From NCBI GenBank assembly GCA_046729215.1, contig JBKPGE010000059.1, positions 1-5,819 of the forward strand: 5,819 nt of DNA. The letters are read 5' to 3'. Below are positions 5,669 through 5,819 of the stretch, piece by piece; position 1 is the first letter of the stretch; each line of letters begins with the position of its first letter. This stretch comes from JACDAN01 sp046729215 (GTDB lineage Bacteria > Actinomycetota > Thermoleophilia > Gaiellales > Gaiellaceae). A program made the position numbers and the translations under genes. A model generated the notes under the pieces. The model was given only the letters and a program-made list of their open reading frames with translations, was not told where the DNA came from and ran no database searches.

Positions 5669-5819
5669 TCACGACCCTCGGCCGATCCATTCCTCGCCGC
5701 CTTCGTAGAGCTCCTTCTTCCAGAGCGGGACGCGCTCCTTCAGCTCGTCGATGACATCTCGACAAGCTGAGAGCGCGTGCTGCCTGTGCGGTGCCGAGAC
5801 GGCGATTGCCACCGAGACG
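5669..5819 (-). CDS. moaE: Molybdopterin synthase catalytic subunit MoaE, C-terminal fragment (cut by window end)
   Basis: MoaE, with thiocarboxylated MoaD, adds two sulfurs to precursor Z (cPMP) to make molybdopterin in the cytosol. The last 49 codons are visible in the minus frame from 5818 to TGA at 5671-5669. They begin VSVAIAVSAPHRQHALSACR and contain ELKERVPLWKKE, then EEWIGRGS and stop. The SAPHR motif matches the SAHR segment of E. coli MoaE. The two lysines in LKERVPLWK are seven residues apart, as are the active-site K119 and K126 of E. coli. The protein ends soon after the WKKE helix, as is usual. The start and any fusion to a MoaD domain lie outside the window. It is upstream of, and probably cotranscribed with, the aminopeptidase, though the 45-base gap leaves room for a separate start signal. 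Confidence 0.9.
   Translation of the reverse strand, partial: VSVAIAVSAPHRQHALSACRDVIDELKERVPLWKKELYEGGEEWIGRGS

Noticed and set aside
1..5819. In-window selenoprotein with an in-frame UGA or SECIS hairpin
   Set aside because: All recognised genes end at sites expected for their families, and no gene continues with conserved sequence past a TGA.

Overview
The window is GC-rich, tightly packed bacterial DNA. Eight protein genes can be supported. Seven are on the minus strand, and two of these (selB and moaE) are cut by the window edges. One gene, a secreted collagen-like protein, is on the plus strand. Short or overlapping gene junctions, GTG and TTG starts, high GC and the gene families (selA/selB with a GKTW P-loop, a short M29-type aminopeptidase, paired cupins, a collagen-like protein with a Cys-containing C-terminal domain) suggest a deep-branching actinobacterium. 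Class Thermoleophilia (Gaiellales/Solirubrobacterales) is the best guess. This assignment is inference from family resemblance, not a search result.

Layout, left to right. Positions 1-97 hold the N-terminus of selB (minus), which overlaps the end of selA. Positions 82-1368 are selA, 1372-2082 a LOG-family protein, and 2089 to about 2958 a site-2-protease-like M50 membrane metallopeptidase. Transcription runs M50, LOG, selA, selB, with junctions of +6, +3 and -16 bases, so they look like one operon. Positions 2959-3087 are a divergent control region. Positions 3088-3777 hold the collagen-like gene on the plus strand. It converges, with a 7-base gap, on a second minus-strand group: cupin A (3785-4252), cupin B (4249-4644), an M29-like aminopeptidase (4655-5623) and the C-terminus of moaE (5669-5819). 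This group is transcribed moaE, aminopeptidase, cupin B, cupin A; the two cupins overlap by GTGA.

How the genes fit together. SelA makes selenocysteinyl-tRNA and SelB delivers it at recoded UGA codons, so the organism very likely makes selenoproteins. MoaE completes molybdopterin. The two systems meet in Sec-containing molybdenum or tungsten enzymes such as formate dehydrogenase, but no such enzyme is in the window. The M50 protease and LOG protein have no known role in selenocysteine use; their place in front of selA may only reflect operon packing. The aminopeptidase and the two cupins look co-translated, but their substrate is not evident.

No tRNA, rRNA, CRISPR array, insertion sequence, phage gene or convincing terminator was seen. 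Nothing in the window clearly amounts to an undescribed system. The more unusual points are the collagen-like secreted protein, the unequal cupin pair, and the same-frame M50-LOG-selA chain.
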